From the NCBI GenBank assembly GCA_047638695.1, contig JBLINY010000026.1, forward strand, positions 1-49,563: a DNA stretch of 49,563 nt, written 5' to 3'. Positions within the stretch are counted from its first letter, which is position 1, and the number at the start of each line of letters is the position of its first letter. Below, piece by piece: positions 1 to 9,031 of the stretch. The position numbers were made by a program, and so were the translations under genes. The notes beneath the pieces were generated by a model that was not told the DNA's origin, ran no database searches, and saw only the letters and a list, made by a program, of their open reading frames with translations. Source of the stretch: JAHECQ01 sp047638695. GTDB lineage: Bacteria > Actinomycetota > Acidimicrobiia > Acidimicrobiales > SZUA-35.

Positions 1-52
1 GACGGGGAACGGGTGGTTCCGCACTTGGCTGCCGATCCGAGAAGGAGACACT

Positions 53-655
53 GTGCGCAGAGGGATACTGGCCAGTGGCGGCGACGCTCCAGGCATGAAC
101 GCCGCGACCAGCGCGGCCACTCTGGTCTCCCTCGCCCTGGGTCACGAGCCGATCGGTGTCCATCACGGCTACCGCGGCCTGATCGACGATGAGCTCGCGC
201 TCCTCCGGGCGCTCGACGTCGCTGATGCGCTGCGAAGTAGGGGCACTCTTCTCTAGTCGGCACGCTTGCACGGAATTCCTCGACCCCGCGGTCCGTCAAT
301 CGGCCCGCCAGACGCTTGACCACGCCGGCATCGGAGGCCTTGTGATGATCGGTGGCAACGGCTCACTCGCCGGTGCAATGCATCTCAGCGATCCTGCCGA
401 GGCCAGTGACTGGGAGGCGGGCGTGGTCGGAATCCCGGCCTCAATCGACAACGACATTGCGCTAACGAGCCTGTCGATCGGGGTTGACACCGCGACGCGT
501 CGTCGACGCCATCTTCGTCGCCATCTGCCCGGGGTGGCTCACAAAAGGCGGTGGTGATCTATTCGAGTCTGCTTTTCCGCCGATTGGACCGCGCTGCTTC
601 AGGTCTCGTCGCCCGCTCCATAGTTGGTGATCTGGATCGCCCCGGCAGTTGACCG
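53..655 (+). pseudogene. 6-phosphofructokinase remnant
   Basis: Decayed ATP-PFK-family gene. The GTG at 53 opens a frame with the family N-terminal motif SGGDAPGMNA, ending at a TAG near 255. The match resumes in another frame from about 250 with IGGNGSL (Asn where most members have Asp) and GIPASIDNDI followed by SIGVDTA. After about 490 homology changes frame again; a stretch reading SIVGDLDRPGS just before a stop near 655 resembles the C-terminal LGHxQRGGS region. A normal PFK is about 320-400 codons, so at least two frameshifts plus a large internal deletion are needed. Not expected to make active enzyme. The downstream antiporter gene converges on it. Confidence 0.8.
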
Positions 656-734
656 TACTCATCGGTCAGCTTCTGGTGACTGCATTGGTTGCTGCGGTGT
701 TTCCGGGACGACTTCCGGATGTCCTTGGCGTCGA

Positions 735-1910
735 TTAGAAGGCACTCACGCGGTCGTAAATCTGATCGGAGAATCTGGTCGTCAGAGGTCCCAGAATCGC
801 GGTGATGAGTACGTAGCCCGCAGCGAGCGCACCGAGGGCGGCACCGTCGGCCAGCCCAGTTCCGAGCGCTGCAACGACGATCGCGAATTCGCCCCGCGCA
901 ATCAGCACGGTGCCTGCGCGTAGCCGACCACGGGGTCCGACACCTCGGCGACTCGCCGCAAACCATCCGGTCGCAACCTTGGTGAATGCGGTCACGACCG
1001 CCAGGCCCAAAGCCCATGCGGCCACGTCTATAAGTTCGACCGGGTCGATCTGGAACGAGAAGAAAACGAAGAATGTCGCAGCGAAGAGATCACGCAGCGG
1101 GGCGATGAGCTCCATCGCTCTTTCCTCGGTCCGCCCAGAGAGTCCGAGTCCGACAAGGAAGGCGCCGATCGCACCGGAGACCTCGAAGAGTTGCGCAGTG
1201 CCTGCGACCAAAAGCACGAGACCCAACACGCCCAGCAGGACCGATTCATTCGAACCGCTCCCTATCTGGAAGCTCAGGTAGCCGCCAAAGCGCAGTGCGG
1301 ACAACATGATGATCGCCACGACGACCAGTGCTATCACTACGCTGGTGAGAGTTTCAAAGAAGGTTCCGCCGACGATCAATGCTGCAACTACGGGCAGGTA
1401 GACCGCCATGGCCAGGTCTTCCATCACCAGCACGTTCAGAACGGGTGGTGTCTCCCGGTTGCCAACGCGTCCGAGGTCGGCGAGGACTTTGGAGATGACG
1501 CCGGACGACGACACCCAAGTAACGCCGCCGAGCAGCACGGCTGCAAGCGGTGACCATCCGAGGAGCAGACCTGCACCGAGACCGACACCGGCGTTTAACA
1601 CCATGTCGACGAGACCTGATGGCAGTCCTCGTCGTAGGCCATTACGCAGCTCCTCGTCGGTGTATTCGAGACCGAGAGTGAACAACAGGAGCAAGACGCC
1701 GATTTCGGCGGCCAGAGAGACGAAGTCTTCGCTCACGTCGAGCTTGGCGATGCCTCCTTCGCCGAAGGCAAGTCCAGCGATCAGATAGAGGGGAACAGCG
1801 GTGATGCCAAGTCGAGCTGCCAGGCGCGAGATCACACCCAGCCCAAACACAACAGCGCCGATTTCTAGGAATGCGATGGCGGTTTCTGTTGAGCCGGCGG
1901 CAAAGATCAC
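735..1910 (-). CDS. CPA2-type cation:proton antiporter, KhtU-like
   Basis: Membrane transporter of 391 aa made almost entirely of hydrophobic segments, with the CPA2 (Kef/KhtU) pattern: a Gly-rich N-terminal helix pair, an LLLLFTLGLEY segment around residues 75-85 and a long run of Gly/Ala/Val helices. It has no C-terminal RCK domain of its own. GTG start at 1910 lies 4 bases after the stop of the upstream RCK_C protein, so the two are co-transcribed and probably form one complex, as in Bacillus KhtTU, which exports K+ in exchange for H+. Family call is firm; substrate (K+ versus Na+) is inferred from the partner. Confidence 0.88.
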   Translation of the reverse strand: MIFAAGSTETAIAFLEIGAVVFGLGVISRLAARLGITAVPLYLIAGLAFGEGGIAKLDVSEDFVSLAAEIGVLLLLFTLGLEYTDEELRNGLRRGLPSGLVDMVLNAGVGLGAGLLLGWSPLAAVLLGGVTWVSSSGVISKVLADLGRVGNRETPPVLNVLVMEDLAMAVYLPVVAALIVGGTFFETLTSVVIALVVVAIIMLSALRFGGYLSFQIGSGSNESVLLGVLGLVLLVAGTAQLFEVSGAIGAFLVGLGLSGRTEERAMELIAPLRDLFAATFFVFFSFQIDPVELIDVAAWALGLAVVTAFTKVATGWFAASRRGVGPRGRLRAGTVLIARGEFAIVVAALGTGLADGAALGALAAGYVLITAILGPLTTRFSDQIYDRVSAF

Positions 1911-1914
1911 TGAG

Positions 1915-2397
1915 TCAGTGTTCGAGAAGAGAACGAAGCGTTAGCAGCCCTTCGTGGGTACCAACGGCGACCAGAACATCGCCTGCCGACAGCACGAAGT
2001 TGGCGTCGGGTGCTGGTATGGGCTGGTCGTTACGCATGACAGCGACGATCGATGCTCCCGTCTTTGTTCGAAACTTCCCAGCCCCGATTGACGCTCCAGC
2101 GAAACTGGATCCTGCGGTGAGCTCAACCCACTCGATAGCGAGGCCTTCGATGTCTTGACGAATGCCGACGACGGTTTCGGCGACGTGGCTGACCCCGAGG
2201 ATCTCGGCCAACGTTTGCGTATCCGGTTCCGACAGCGTCACGACTGAGGCGCACGCGTCGGGGTCATTCTGTTCGTATGTCATGACTTCACGACGACCAT
2301 CGTGATGAACAATGACGGCAAGGTCGGATCCGTCTTCAGTGGTGAACTCGTGGCGAACTCCGACCCCTGGCAATTTCGTTTCTCGGACCACAGACAT
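1915..2397 (-). CDS. KhtT-like RCK_C (TrkA-C) regulatory subunit of antiporter
   Basis: A 160-aa soluble protein. The N-terminal half is a small domain seen in KhtT-type subunits. The C-terminal half (about residues 75-160) is a TrkA-C/RCK_C domain, recognisable from LTAGSSFAGASIG, the hydrophobic core GASIVAVMRNDQ and the closing LSAGDVLVAVGTHEGL. In the known KhtTU system this subunit gates the antiporter in response to a nucleotide ligand. It is first in a two-gene operon with the antiporter, 4-base gap. ATG start at 2397. Confidence 0.88.
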   Translation of the reverse strand: MSVVRETKLPGVGVRHEFTTEDGSDLAVIVHHDGRREVMTYEQNDPDACASVVTLSEPDTQTLAEILGVSHVAETVVGIRQDIEGLAIEWVELTAGSSFAGASIGAGKFRTKTGASIVAVMRNDQPIPAPDANFVLSAGDVLVAVGTHEGLLTLRSLLEH

Positions 2398-2912
2398 GAC
2401 AAAAGGCTAGGGCGACATTCTGCACATGCGGAGGTCGGCCCCTATCGAGGTGGACTCGGCTGCTTGACCGGGCCCTACTGCCAGATCGCTTTCGGTCAAC
2501 GTAGGTTCTCAGTCCTCGGAATCGGTTGCTCGGCCATCTGTATACCTAGGATGACGAGCCAAGAGCGCTGGGGGCGGGTCGTTCGGAGGGGCTTGCAGCC
2601 GACGCGGTTGCCTCGCTTGGCAGTGCGTGTGACGGGTCGGCGGTGCAACTGAACATCTATGTCTCGCCGTTTTCGGGGTTGGCAGTCTTCACGCCGTTCT
2701 TCAACACATGGTTGGTTGCCCCGTTTACAGCATGGCCCGAGGCCCGACCTTTCCTCATCCCGAAATTCGGGACCATCGCCGCTCGGGCTGTGATCGAGGC
2801 GGTTGGAATCGAAACACGAGGACGGGCCGGATCCACACGACAGATCGCCTGGCGTGACTGGTGGACTCATAGGGAGCTCGGAGAGCTGGGAGTTTCCTGC
2901 TCAGGTACGCGG
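2398..2912. other. Intergenic region without recognised gene
   Basis: About 515 bases between the antiporter operon and the MpaB gene. Open frames exist on both strands (for example 2643-2996 plus, 2496-2870 minus), but their translations are Arg/Ser/Pro-rich, match no family I know, and overlap each other. It must hold the promoter of the antiporter operon near 2400-2480; I see no clear -35/-10 pair. Confidence 0.5.
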
Positions 2913-3845
2913 TCAGCCATCATGAGCGAGGTCTGCTGGCAGTGCTTGGCGGAAAAGCCCAGCAGGGACTGGGGCGCCGCATCGGATGAGTGCTAGCTGC
3001 CACGCCGGAGAGGCGCCAAGGGCCCATCGGAGGGTGCCGGTCGCTGAGGTTCCGATTGTCCTGGCCTGCGGTGAGGACGTGAGGCGAAGTTGTGTTTGAA
3101 GCTCTGCCGGAATGGTGTGCACGGCTGCGTCGAAGAGCAGGCGGTAGGCGATCTTGACTGGTGGGGAGAGTGGTGGTTTGCGGAGGAATCCAATGGCGGT
3201 CGTTTGAGCGGTTGTCGTGCCCCGGTCGGGATGGTTGAGAATCCACTCGGCGAGAGCGGCTTCTGTCTTTGGTAACGGAGCGGCCCCGAGTAGCTCGCCG
3301 ATCAGCGCTTGTTCGGCCACGAAACGGTCGGCCTCCGCCGTCGAGAGCCGCTTGGGACCGAAGGCTTGGAAGGAGGCGAGGAAGGAATCGGTGGGGACGT
3401 TGTGCACCCAAGCTGCCAGCTCTGGGCGAGACGCGCTGTAGGCCCGGTTTCGTTCTGAAGTTCCTGTCACGGGTTGGTGTGCATGGCGGACAACCTTCAC
3501 CGCCGCTTCGACTTGGGGCATCGACCCGTAGGTGGTCTCGGTCACGTAGACGGAGGTTCGCGACAACCGGCCGAGGGGATCCGACCGGTAGGTCGAGTGA
3601 TCTTCGACTCCGGCAACGACCTCGGGATGAGCCGACTGAACCAGAAGGGCACGGATGCCTCCGATGAAAACTGCTGCGTCGCCGAGCACTCTCCATGAAA
3701 CTGAGTCGGGTCCAAGCAGCCCCTGGTCGCCTAGATTGTCAAGTGTGTGTTCAAGGGCGGTCGGGCCGTGCGAGAAGAGACCAGTCATGCTTGCCACGAC
3801 GGCGCCTCGAACACAGCGCGTCAGATCTGCGGGTGATGATATCAT
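2913..3845 (-). CDS. MpaB-family (DUF2236) oxygenase
   Basis: A 310-aa protein of the MpaB/rubber-oxygenase-like DUF2236 family, helical haem-type enzymes that act on hydrophobic substrates. Family signatures in order: LLGPDSVSWRVLGD near the start, the core LLVQSAHPEVVAGVEDHS, RSDPLGRLSRT, then RNRAYSASRPELAAWVH. The His of the AHPEVVAGV motif is the conserved haem-region His. The frame continues upstream for 180 codons, but that extension is basic, low-complexity and unlike the family; the ATG at 3845 gives a normal length. It lies 410 bases from the TetR gene on the same strand, so membership of that operon is uncertain. Confidence 0.82.
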   Translation of the reverse strand: MISSPADLTRCVRGAVVASMTGLFSHGPTALEHTLDNLGDQGLLGPDSVSWRVLGDAAVFIGGIRALLVQSAHPEVVAGVEDHSTYRSDPLGRLSRTSVYVTETTYGSMPQVEAAVKVVRHAHQPVTGTSERNRAYSASRPELAAWVHNVPTDSFLASFQAFGPKRLSTAEADRFVAEQALIGELLGAAPLPKTEAALAEWILNHPDRGTTTAQTTAIGFLRKPPLSPPVKIAYRLLFDAAVHTIPAELQTQLRLTSSPQARTIGTSATGTLRWALGASPAWQLALIRCGAPVPAGLFRQALPADLAHDG

Positions 3846-4254
3846 CGACGCCGATCTGACCCCGTGGATCTGGCTGCTTCTACGAGCCCCGACGCTCGGG
3901 TTCCTGAGATAAGACGGTCGGACATCTCGACACGATGTCACGGAACGTCGGCTCGGCACGGGCCGTGGCGCCAACTTGGAGTCCATGTGACAGAGGGCCA
4001 CGTCCAGTTCGCATCTCGGGAACCGCCGACGACCGAAGAGAAGACTGCGGGAATCTTCGTAGGCCTTTGGGTTCCATCGATCCACTCTTTGGGAAGTTGC
4101 TTCTCGCACCGGTCGAATCACCAGCACACCTCCAGACTCAAGCCGTGCGGTCATGAGCGAGACGGTGATCGCTGCCCGAGGTGAGTTCCGACGGCGAGAG
4201 GATCGATTCGAATCCGTCATCGAGTCCATCGAGTCCAGCGGAGCACTCGTATCG
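3846..4254. other. Intergenic region without recognised gene
   Basis: About 410 bases between the TetR and MpaB genes, both on the minus strand. A long frame runs through it but its translation is Ser/Arg-rich and unrelated to known proteins. The MpaB promoter should lie here. I saw no structured repeat or remnant I could name. Confidence 0.45.
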
Positions 4255-4878
4255 CTACGGCCGTTCACCCGGCAGGATTGAACTAACCAACGATGCGAGT
4301 GACTCCATGGAGTCGAACATCGACTGAGCGTGGCGGCGTGAAGGGTCGAGGTCGTCCAGAAGCTCGATTCCCAAGAAGAGAGCACTCATGGCGTCGGCGA
4401 TTTCACGAGCGGGGACGATCTGCGCGATTGGCGAGTCACCGACAACTCTCTCGATTGTGTCAGCCAGCATCTCGCTCCATGGCTCGAGTGCGGCGTACAG
4501 CTTCGGCCCCATCTCGTCGTCGCCTGCGGCTCCAGCGAAGGCTTGAGCCAAGACGGTCATGTTCTCGCTGGTCGTGTCGTCCTCGTGTAGCTCCCGGGCG
4601 ACACGGACAAGTTCCAGCAAGGTTGTGGCGTCTTCGAGCGCCGCTTGATGACTCTGCATCCGCCGTGTGCCCATCTCGGAAACGGCGGCAACGATTGCGT
4701 TAGCGACGGAGCCAAAGTGATAGAAAATGAGCGCCTGATTGAAGTGCCCTACTCGAGCGATAGCCCTCGCACTGGTCCCAACGACTCCTTCCCGAGTGAG
4801 CGTGGTCAACGTTGCTTGGACTATTCGAGCCTTGGTAGCGTCGCCGGTGGCAGTCGTTTTCGGATTGGCTGCTGTCAT
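4255..4878 (-). CDS. TetR/AcrR-family transcriptional regulator
   Basis: A 207-aa repressor-type protein. The N-terminal helix-turn-helix (about residues 15-60) is typical: KARIVQATLTTLTREGVVGTSARAIA followed by NQALIFYHFGS, in which the FYHF pair is the TetR recognition-helix signature. The C-terminal 140 residues form a variable ligand-binding helical domain. ATG at 4878 starts 16 bases after the stop of the SDR/DUF2867 gene, so it is very likely the last gene of the SRPBCC-SDR operon and may feed back on it. Ligand unknown. Confidence 0.9.
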   Translation of the reverse strand: MTAANPKTTATGDATKARIVQATLTTLTREGVVGTSARAIARVGHFNQALIFYHFGSVANAIVAAVSEMGTRRMQSHQAALEDATTLLELVRVARELHEDDTTSENMTVLAQAFAGAAGDDEMGPKLYAALEPWSEMLADTIERVVGDSPIAQIVPAREIADAMSALFLGIELLDDLDPSRRHAQSMFDSMESLASLVSSILPGERP

Positions 4879-4894
4879 TCGAATCTCGGTGCAC

Positions 4895-6358
4895 TCAATC
4901 GTGGGCTTCTTCGCTGCTCAGTACCATGCGTTGCGCCAGCTGCTTCCACATCACCTTGTGGATTGGCAACAAGACCCACCAATAGGCACGTCCGGCGATA
5001 CCACGTGGATGAAATCGAGCGAGTTGGCGCAGCTGAGTTTCTCCGGTGGGCGTTTGAGCGATGCGCCATTCGATCCAGGCATTTCCCGGGACCTTCATCT
5101 CTGCCCGAAGTCTGAGAAGCGCTGGCGGTTCGTAGGCCTCGACCCGGAAGAAGTCGAGCGCGTCACCTACTCGCAAGTCGTCGGGGTGCCTCCTCCCACG
5201 TCGCATCCCGACACCGCCGATGATCTTGTCGATCCATCCCCGAAGCGTCCAAAGTAAGTTAGCCACGTACCAGCCGCGCTGACCGCCAACACCTGACACG
5301 GTTGCGAAGAGCTGGTCGGCGCTTCGGGTGGTGACCACCTCCTGAATGTCCTGGTAGATCGTACCTCCCGCCCAGTCTGGGTCTTGGGGCATGGGAGATG
5401 CCGCAGTGCCGGCGGGGGCGCTATCCATCCAACTGGTCTGGATTTGCATATCGCCGGCCATGGTCAGCGCTCGTTTGATGGCCTGGTCAAGCGTGAACGG
5501 GTCGCGCTTGATGACACGACGGATGTCGCGTTCCGGGCTCACGACGACGTCGTTGATGAGACTGTCGACCAGCGGGCGAGCCAGCCCATATGGCAGCGGC
5601 GTCACCAGGTTCACCCAGTGCGACGACAGGCGCGGAGTCAGCACGGGCACTGGAAGAATTAGCCTTGTCCGCAGCCCGGCACAAGCCGTATACCGGTCCA
5701 TCATGTCCCGATAGGTCAAGACGTCGGGGCCGCCGATCTCGAATATCACATTCTTGGTCTCGGGTAGATCGAGCACGGCCACGAGATAGTGAAGAACGTC
5801 GGCGATGGCGATGGGCTGACATCGGGTTGTTGTCACCCAGCGTGGGCAGATCATGGCGGGAAGCACGTCGGCGAGATTGCGAAGCATTTCGAATGATGCG
5901 CTGCCGGAGCCAATGATCACTGCTGCCCTGAGTTCGGTGACCGGAACGGGGCCTGACGCCAGAATCTGGCCCACTTCGTGCCTGCTTGCGAGGTGACTCG
6001 AGAGACCTTCGGGGTCGTCTTCACCCAATCCACCGAGATACACGATTCGTGAGACGCTGGTCTTCTCGGCCGCGGAGCGGGTATTTTCGGCGCCGATTCG
6101 GTCGCTCTTCTCGAAGTCGCCGGAGTGTCCCATGGCGTGAACGAGGTAGTACACAGCGTCCATTCCGGTCAATGCCTCTTCGACCGAAGCCTGATCAAGA
6201 ACATCTGCCGCCATGACCTCGACGTTTGGTCGCCATTCAAACCCCGAGAGCCGTTCGGGCGTGCGGGCCACGCAGCGGACCTCATGCCCGGCATCGAGAA
6301 GTGCAGGTATAAGCCGCCCGCCTACGTATCCAGTGGAGCCAATTACTGCGACCTTCAC
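4895..6358 (-). CDS. NAD(P)-binding SDR-type oxidoreductase with C-terminal DUF2867
   Basis: A 487-aa two-domain protein. The N-terminal half is an atypical short-chain-dehydrogenase/NmrA fold with the nucleotide-binding motif GSTGYVGG at residues 7-14, VRCVARTPERL after the second strand, and YYLVHAMG. The C-terminal half (about 330-487) is the DUF2867 domain, with RGWYVANLLWTLRGWID and RVGDALDFFRVEAYEP. The frame could start 36 codons upstream, but GTG at 6358 overlaps the TGA of the preceding gene as GTGA, and the protein then begins directly with the Rossmann strand. Substrate unknown; in related clusters such proteins sit with MpaB, SRPBCC and B12-dependent regulators. Confidence 0.85.
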   Translation of the reverse strand: MKVAVIGSTGYVGGRLIPALLDAGHEVRCVARTPERLSGFEWRPNVEVMAADVLDQASVEEALTGMDAVYYLVHAMGHSGDFEKSDRIGAENTRSAAEKTSVSRIVYLGGLGEDDPEGLSSHLASRHEVGQILASGPVPVTELRAAVIIGSGSASFEMLRNLADVLPAMICPRWVTTTRCQPIAIADVLHYLVAVLDLPETKNVIFEIGGPDVLTYRDMMDRYTACAGLRTRLILPVPVLTPRLSSHWVNLVTPLPYGLARPLVDSLINDVVVSPERDIRRVIKRDPFTLDQAIKRALTMAGDMQIQTSWMDSAPAGTAASPMPQDPDWAGGTIYQDIQEVVTTRSADQLFATVSGVGGQRGWYVANLLWTLRGWIDKIIGGVGMRRGRRHPDDLRVGDALDFFRVEAYEPPALLRLRAEMKVPGNAWIEWRIAQTPTGETQLRQLARFHPRGIAGRAYWWVLLPIHKVMWKQLAQRMVLSSEEAHD

Positions 6359-6747
6359 GTGACTGCCCCTGGTCTCTCGGCGAGTGTTCGAATTCTCTGC
6401 AGCGCAATCCGGCAGACGAGCCCGTATGGCGCCGCTGACCAGGGGACACCGAAGCTGACTCGGCACCGATCCGAACCTAGTGGTTCGATTCGGTGATCGG
6501 TGGCGTCGATGCCACCGACCTTCCAGGCCCAGTGTGAACCTTCCGCATAGCTGGTGATCTCGAACCCAAGTCGGATCCCGAACACCGTGGTCACAACACC
6601 CGTCGTGCCCTCGGATAGCTGTTCTCCTTCGAGCTCAGCATACTTCACACTCGGACCCCACTGTGGCCAACTTCGCGGCTCTACTAGCAAGGGCCAGACG
6701 TCGACCGCAGCGGCGTCGATGTCCTGATGGATCCAGAGTTTTCTCAT
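6355..6747 (-). CDS. SRPBCC-family protein (first of a coupled pair)
   Basis: A 130-aa START/Bet v1-like (SRPBCC) protein: it opens with the family pattern of an initial strand, a helix with WPLLVEPRSWPQWGPSVKYAE, and ends with a long C-terminal helix. Such proteins bind hydrophobic ligands in a cavity; catalytic role unknown here. Its TGA overlaps the GTG of the next gene (GTGA), implying translational coupling with the SDR/DUF2867 enzyme. It follows another SRPBCC gene by 41 bases. Confidence 0.8.
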   Translation of the reverse strand: MRKLWIHQDIDAAAVDVWPLLVEPRSWPQWGPSVKYAELEGEQLSEGTTGVVTTVFGIRLGFEITSYAEGSHWAWKVGGIDATDHRIEPLGSDRCRVSFGVPWSAAPYGLVCRIALQRIRTLAERPGAVT

Positions 6748-6788
6748 CAGATCAGCGTCGATCGGTGGGCGGCATAGTCAGCTGGATC

Positions 6789-7295
6789 TCATGGCAGTCG
6801 GAGCTCGGTGATTGTGGCTGTGGAGGGGTCAAGGCCCAATCGTTCATAGAGGTTGGTCGCGAAGTGTTGCCCCGTCGTTCGCATCGTCGTCAATATGATT
6901 GGTTCCACCGCGTGTCGGGACAAGCGCGGAAGCGGTAGTTCGACCGACAGAGTCAGATCGACCTTCAGATCGGTCGATTTAGGTCCTAGGAGCGTGACAT
7001 CGTAGATTCCGTCGACTGCAGCTCGCTCCTTGGTTCCTCGAGGGGGATTGTGGGTGAAAACGATCTGGCGCTCCTCGGTGAACTGCATATTCTCCGTGAA
7101 CGTTGCCTCCAATTTGATCCCGAGTGCCTCGATCCCGTTGAGCGTCCAAAGCCACTCTGATCCGGAGGCCTCAATCGACCGCACGAGAGGTGTCAGTTCA
7201 GCAAGAGTCGCGGGATTCGTAAGTATCTCCCAGATCTGTGTGGAAGCGACAGGGAGCGTCGACTGTGAAATCGTGCGAGCAGAAAACCAAGCCAC
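6789..7295 (-). CDS. SRPBCC-family protein
   Basis: A 168-aa START-like protein. The N-terminal strand-helix unit reads STLPVASTQIWEILTNPATLAELTPLV in part, the typical SRPBCC opening, and the C-terminal helix (about residues 130-160) is amphipathic, ending in NLYERLGLD. It resembles polyketide-cyclase/aromatase-type members but no catalytic residues can be assigned. It sits 75 bases after the SDR gene and 41 bases before the next SRPBCC gene on the same strand, so the three SRPBCC proteins are probably co-expressed with the two oxidoreductases. Confidence 0.75.
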   Translation of the reverse strand: MAWFSARTISQSTLPVASTQIWEILTNPATLAELTPLVRSIEASGSEWLWTLNGIEALGIKLEATFTENMQFTEERQIVFTHNPPRGTKERAAVDGIYDVTLLGPKSTDLKVDLTLSVELPLPRLSRHAVEPIILTTMRTTGQHFATNLYERLGLDPSTATITELRLP

Positions 7296-7370
7296 AGCGC
7301 GGTTGTAGCACCCGCATGTCTCGGCCGACGACCCCGGGGCTTGGACTCGCGATCGATAACTCTGCGTCGG

Positions 7371-8345
7371 TCAGCTCTCGGCAGAAGCTGGCAACGTTTT
7401 GAGCTCTAACCAGTCGACCAATCGTTGGCGTTCCTCGTCGCTTGTGGAGGTCCAGGGCAGGTATGAGGTTCCGCGAGGCTGACGGTCGAGCCAGAACTGG
7501 CCGGGCTCAACATTGCCCCCGCCGGTTGCGGCCAGCCACACCATCGTGTCGGCTCCTTGTTCGGCGGATCGCAGAAGGGGACCCATGACTTTCCCGAAGC
7601 CGGGGAGGCCGGCGTCGACGCCGGCGGTGTCGACCCATCCTGGGTGCACGGTGTGCATGATGACGTCGGGTGCCCAGTCGGGAGCCAAGTGGGCGACGAG
7701 CTCTACCTGACCCCGCTTTGCCTTCGCATAGGCGATCGCTCCACGGAACTTTTCTTCGGAAAGCTCGATGGTTTTCACGTCGAGCTTCTGCGTGTACATG
7801 CCACCCGATGACATCCACAGGACTCGAGCGCCAGTATTGAGATAGGGCCGGAGATCTCTCGTCAACAGGTAGGGGCCGACAAGATGTGAGGCGAGGGTTA
7901 GCTCGGTACCCCGGCCGTTGGTCCGGTATTCATCTGACAGTGCTCCTGCGTTGTGGATGAGAATGTCTATGCCGCCCTCCACCTGGCCAAGTTCGTTGAC
8001 AAATGCGATACATGATTCGAACTCTCCGGTGTCGAGCTCGTGACCAATGGCCGACCCACCCCCGTTTGTTTCCATAAGTTCAAATGCAGCGGCGTCGGCT
8101 CGTTTCTTGCTGCGCGACGTCACATGAACGTCAGCGCCCAGTCGCATGAGTCCAGCGGCGGTTGCGTTCCCGATCCCCGATGTTGCGCCCGTGACCACGG
8201 CGGTTTGGCCCGTTAGGTCTTCGGCCGGTTCATCGAAATCGTGGAGGCGTTCTCGGATGCTGATGCCGATCTTGGTGAAGCTCCCGATGATGCTCGCCTC
8301 GAGCACTCCGTCGGCCAACTGTGCGAAAGTAGGAAGCTGCTTCAT
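7371..8345 (-). CDS. Short-chain dehydrogenase/reductase (DHRS12-like)
   Basis: A 324-aa classical SDR. The cofactor motif TGATSGIG is at about residues 52-59, NAG at 131-133, the active-site Ser in WMSSGGMY and the YxxxK pair as YAKAK. About 45 residues precede the Rossmann fold (LPTFAQLADGVLEAS), an N-terminal extension typical of DHRS12-like dehydrogenases. ATG at 8345 overlaps the stop of the upstream SRPBCC gene (ATGA). Likely oxidises or reduces a hydroxyl/keto group on a hydrophobic substrate; the substrate cannot be read from sequence. Confidence 0.9.
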   Translation of the reverse strand: MKQLPTFAQLADGVLEASIIGSFTKIGISIRERLHDFDEPAEDLTGQTAVVTGATSGIGNATAAGLMRLGADVHVTSRSKKRADAAAFELMETNGGGSAIGHELDTGEFESCIAFVNELGQVEGGIDILIHNAGALSDEYRTNGRGTELTLASHLVGPYLLTRDLRPYLNTGARVLWMSSGGMYTQKLDVKTIELSEEKFRGAIAYAKAKRGQVELVAHLAPDWAPDVIMHTVHPGWVDTAGVDAGLPGFGKVMGPLLRSAEQGADTMVWLAATGGGNVEPGQFWLDRQPRGTSYLPWTSTSDEERQRLVDWLELKTLPASAES

Positions 8346-8773
8346 GAGACTTTCGTGCCGTTCAACATTCGGACCATGCCTTCGGCTGCCTTATCGCCAA
8401 TCCTGTTGAACACCAGGGCGAACAGCGGATCGATCAATTTGAGCGGCCCGGAGAGCTTGATGACTGCGTCATAGCGGATGTCAGATCCATCGGGCGTTTC
8501 GGCAACCTCAATCGTGTCGTAGCTGCTGAGCAACGGAGAGTGAGCTTCGACTTTGGTTCGTTCGGGCTCGCGGAACTCGCTGATCTTGTAGCGGAGCGTC
8601 ATGGTCGACAACTCGACGTCGTATTCGGCGCCGAGGCCTGCAGACTCACCGACGACCTGGGTAGAGGACTTGACGCCTGGATCCCAGTCTTCGAAGTTGC
8701 GTAGGTCGGCCACGTAGTCGAAGGCTTCCTGCTGGGACATTGGTGAACGAACAACGGTCGTGTATCGGGCCAT
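8342..8773 (-). CDS. SRPBCC-family protein (polyketide cyclase-like)
   Basis: A 143-aa SRPBCC protein: ARYTTVVRSPMSQQEAFDYV, then VADLRNFEDWDPGVKSS is the standard cyclase/dehydrase opening, and the C-terminal helix contains GDKAAEGMVRMLN. The frame extends 27 codons upstream, but ATG at 8773 begins exactly at the first family strand. Its stop overlaps the start of the SDR gene (ATGA), so these two are translationally coupled. It appears to be the first gene of a minus-strand operon running to 4255; the 258 bases upstream separate it from the B12-binding regulator. Confidence 0.82.
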   Translation of the reverse strand: MARYTTVVRSPMSQQEAFDYVADLRNFEDWDPGVKSSTQVVGESAGLGAEYDVELSTMTLRYKISEFREPERTKVEAHSPLLSSYDTIEVAETPDGSDIRYDAVIKLSGPLKLIDPLFALVFNRIGDKAAEGMVRMLNGTKVS

Positions 8774-9031
8774 GGTGGAAAGGTCTTTCTCTGTTCTTTG
8801 GGCGAGGTTGTTTGGGCGAACTCCGATGCTGCACCCGGCCTCGGCCCCATCCAAGCAGCGAGGTGCCTAAACACCGGTTCGCTTGTGGGAACTCCGATGG
8901 CCAACCGGCAGACAGCTCCACATCGATGGAGTCTTCCCGCGGCGCGAGCGGATCGAGCCCCGATGTCATGATCCGGCGTGAGTCACAAACCCTATGACAT
9001 CTGGCCCGACAGTGATTCACCGCGGGCGGAT

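Noticed and set aside
2913..4385. 490-codon frame covering the MpaB gene with a 180-residue N-terminal extension
   Set aside because: The extension is Ser/Arg-rich, overlaps the TetR gene's 3' end on the same strand, and has no family match; ATG 3845 gives normal MpaB length.
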